DNA from: Aurelia coerulea
Lineage: Eukaryota > Cnidaria > Scyphozoa > Semaeostomeae > Ulmaridae
Direction of reading: 5' to 3'
NCBI GenBank assembly: GCA_039566865.1
Contig: CM076960.1
Location: forward strand, 15,041,001 to 15,105,000
DNA length: 64,000 bases
Within the stretch, counting starts at the first letter, position 1. Each line of letters starts with the position of its first letter. Shown here one piece after another: positions 63,843 to 64,000 of this stretch. The position numbers and the translations under genes are program-made. The notes below the pieces were generated by a model that was not told the origin of the DNA, ran no database searches, and saw nothing but the letters and a program-made list of their open reading frames with translations.

Positions 63843-64000
63843 CTGAAAGTGAAAACAAAGAAAGTCTTCAAGCAAAACAGGCGATACAATCAATGGGATG
63901 GGCTTTACTATCCAATCATACGGGGATGTGCGCCAGTTTTGGAATGGTTCCAGGAACAAAAGTTCTGGGAATGGGATGTACTTTTTGTGGAATATTCCGG

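Overview
This is nuclear DNA of a multicellular animal. It has GT-AG introns, phase-1 exon shuffling, secreted and membrane proteins built from TSP1, Ig and FN3 modules, LINE, SINE and DIRS retroelements, and many terminal-inverted-repeat (TIR) elements. The module set, the DIRS element, an uncharacterised HEEADTK-motif transposon protein and several repeat motifs fit a marine invertebrate, most probably a cnidarian (perhaps anthozoan). That assignment is inference; no marker gene is present to prove it.

Only one real multi-exon gene is well supported. It lies on the minus strand and fills 30.1-63.8 kb. Eighteen exons (63842 down to 30139) give one continuous frame of about 1,403 codons to a stop. 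They encode TSP1 half-modules, eleven Ig domains (one exon each), an FN3 domain, a second FN3-like domain leading into a membrane-proximal region like that of receptor tyrosine phosphatases (with a furin-type KRKRR site), one transmembrane helix and a tail of about 30 residues with no enzyme domain. The 5' end lies beyond the right edge. All introns are phase 1 except one. The Ig exons between 38.8 and 48.5 kb are a recently amplified tandem family, and two duplications also copied flanking intron. A second minus-strand start exon at 13.1-13.3 kb encodes a signal peptide plus the first half of a TSP1 module with the same splice phase. It looks like the beginning of a paralogue whose remaining exons are not visible to its left.

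The rest is mobile DNA. At 0-13 kb there are nested hAT-like elements (8-bp target duplications) carrying a 124-136 bp satellite, plus LINE and SINE debris. At 14.9-20.2 kb there is a large inverted repeat (arms about 1.27 kb) with a degraded HEEADTK-family ORF. Its right arm is split by a 2,383-bp TIR element whose equal-length twin sits at 56.3-58.7 kb. At 20.16-24.93 kb there is a DIRS-type retrotransposon with an intact RT/RNase H/tyrosine-recombinase ORF and a frameshifted gag. At 25-29 kb there are MITEs, perfect hairpins and a mariner-like element. The introns of the receptor gene hold further hAT-like, TTAA-type, mariner-like, LINE and SINE insertions, two of them with a duplicated copy nearby that serves as an uninserted reference. 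I found no rRNA gene, functional tRNA gene or CRISPR array.
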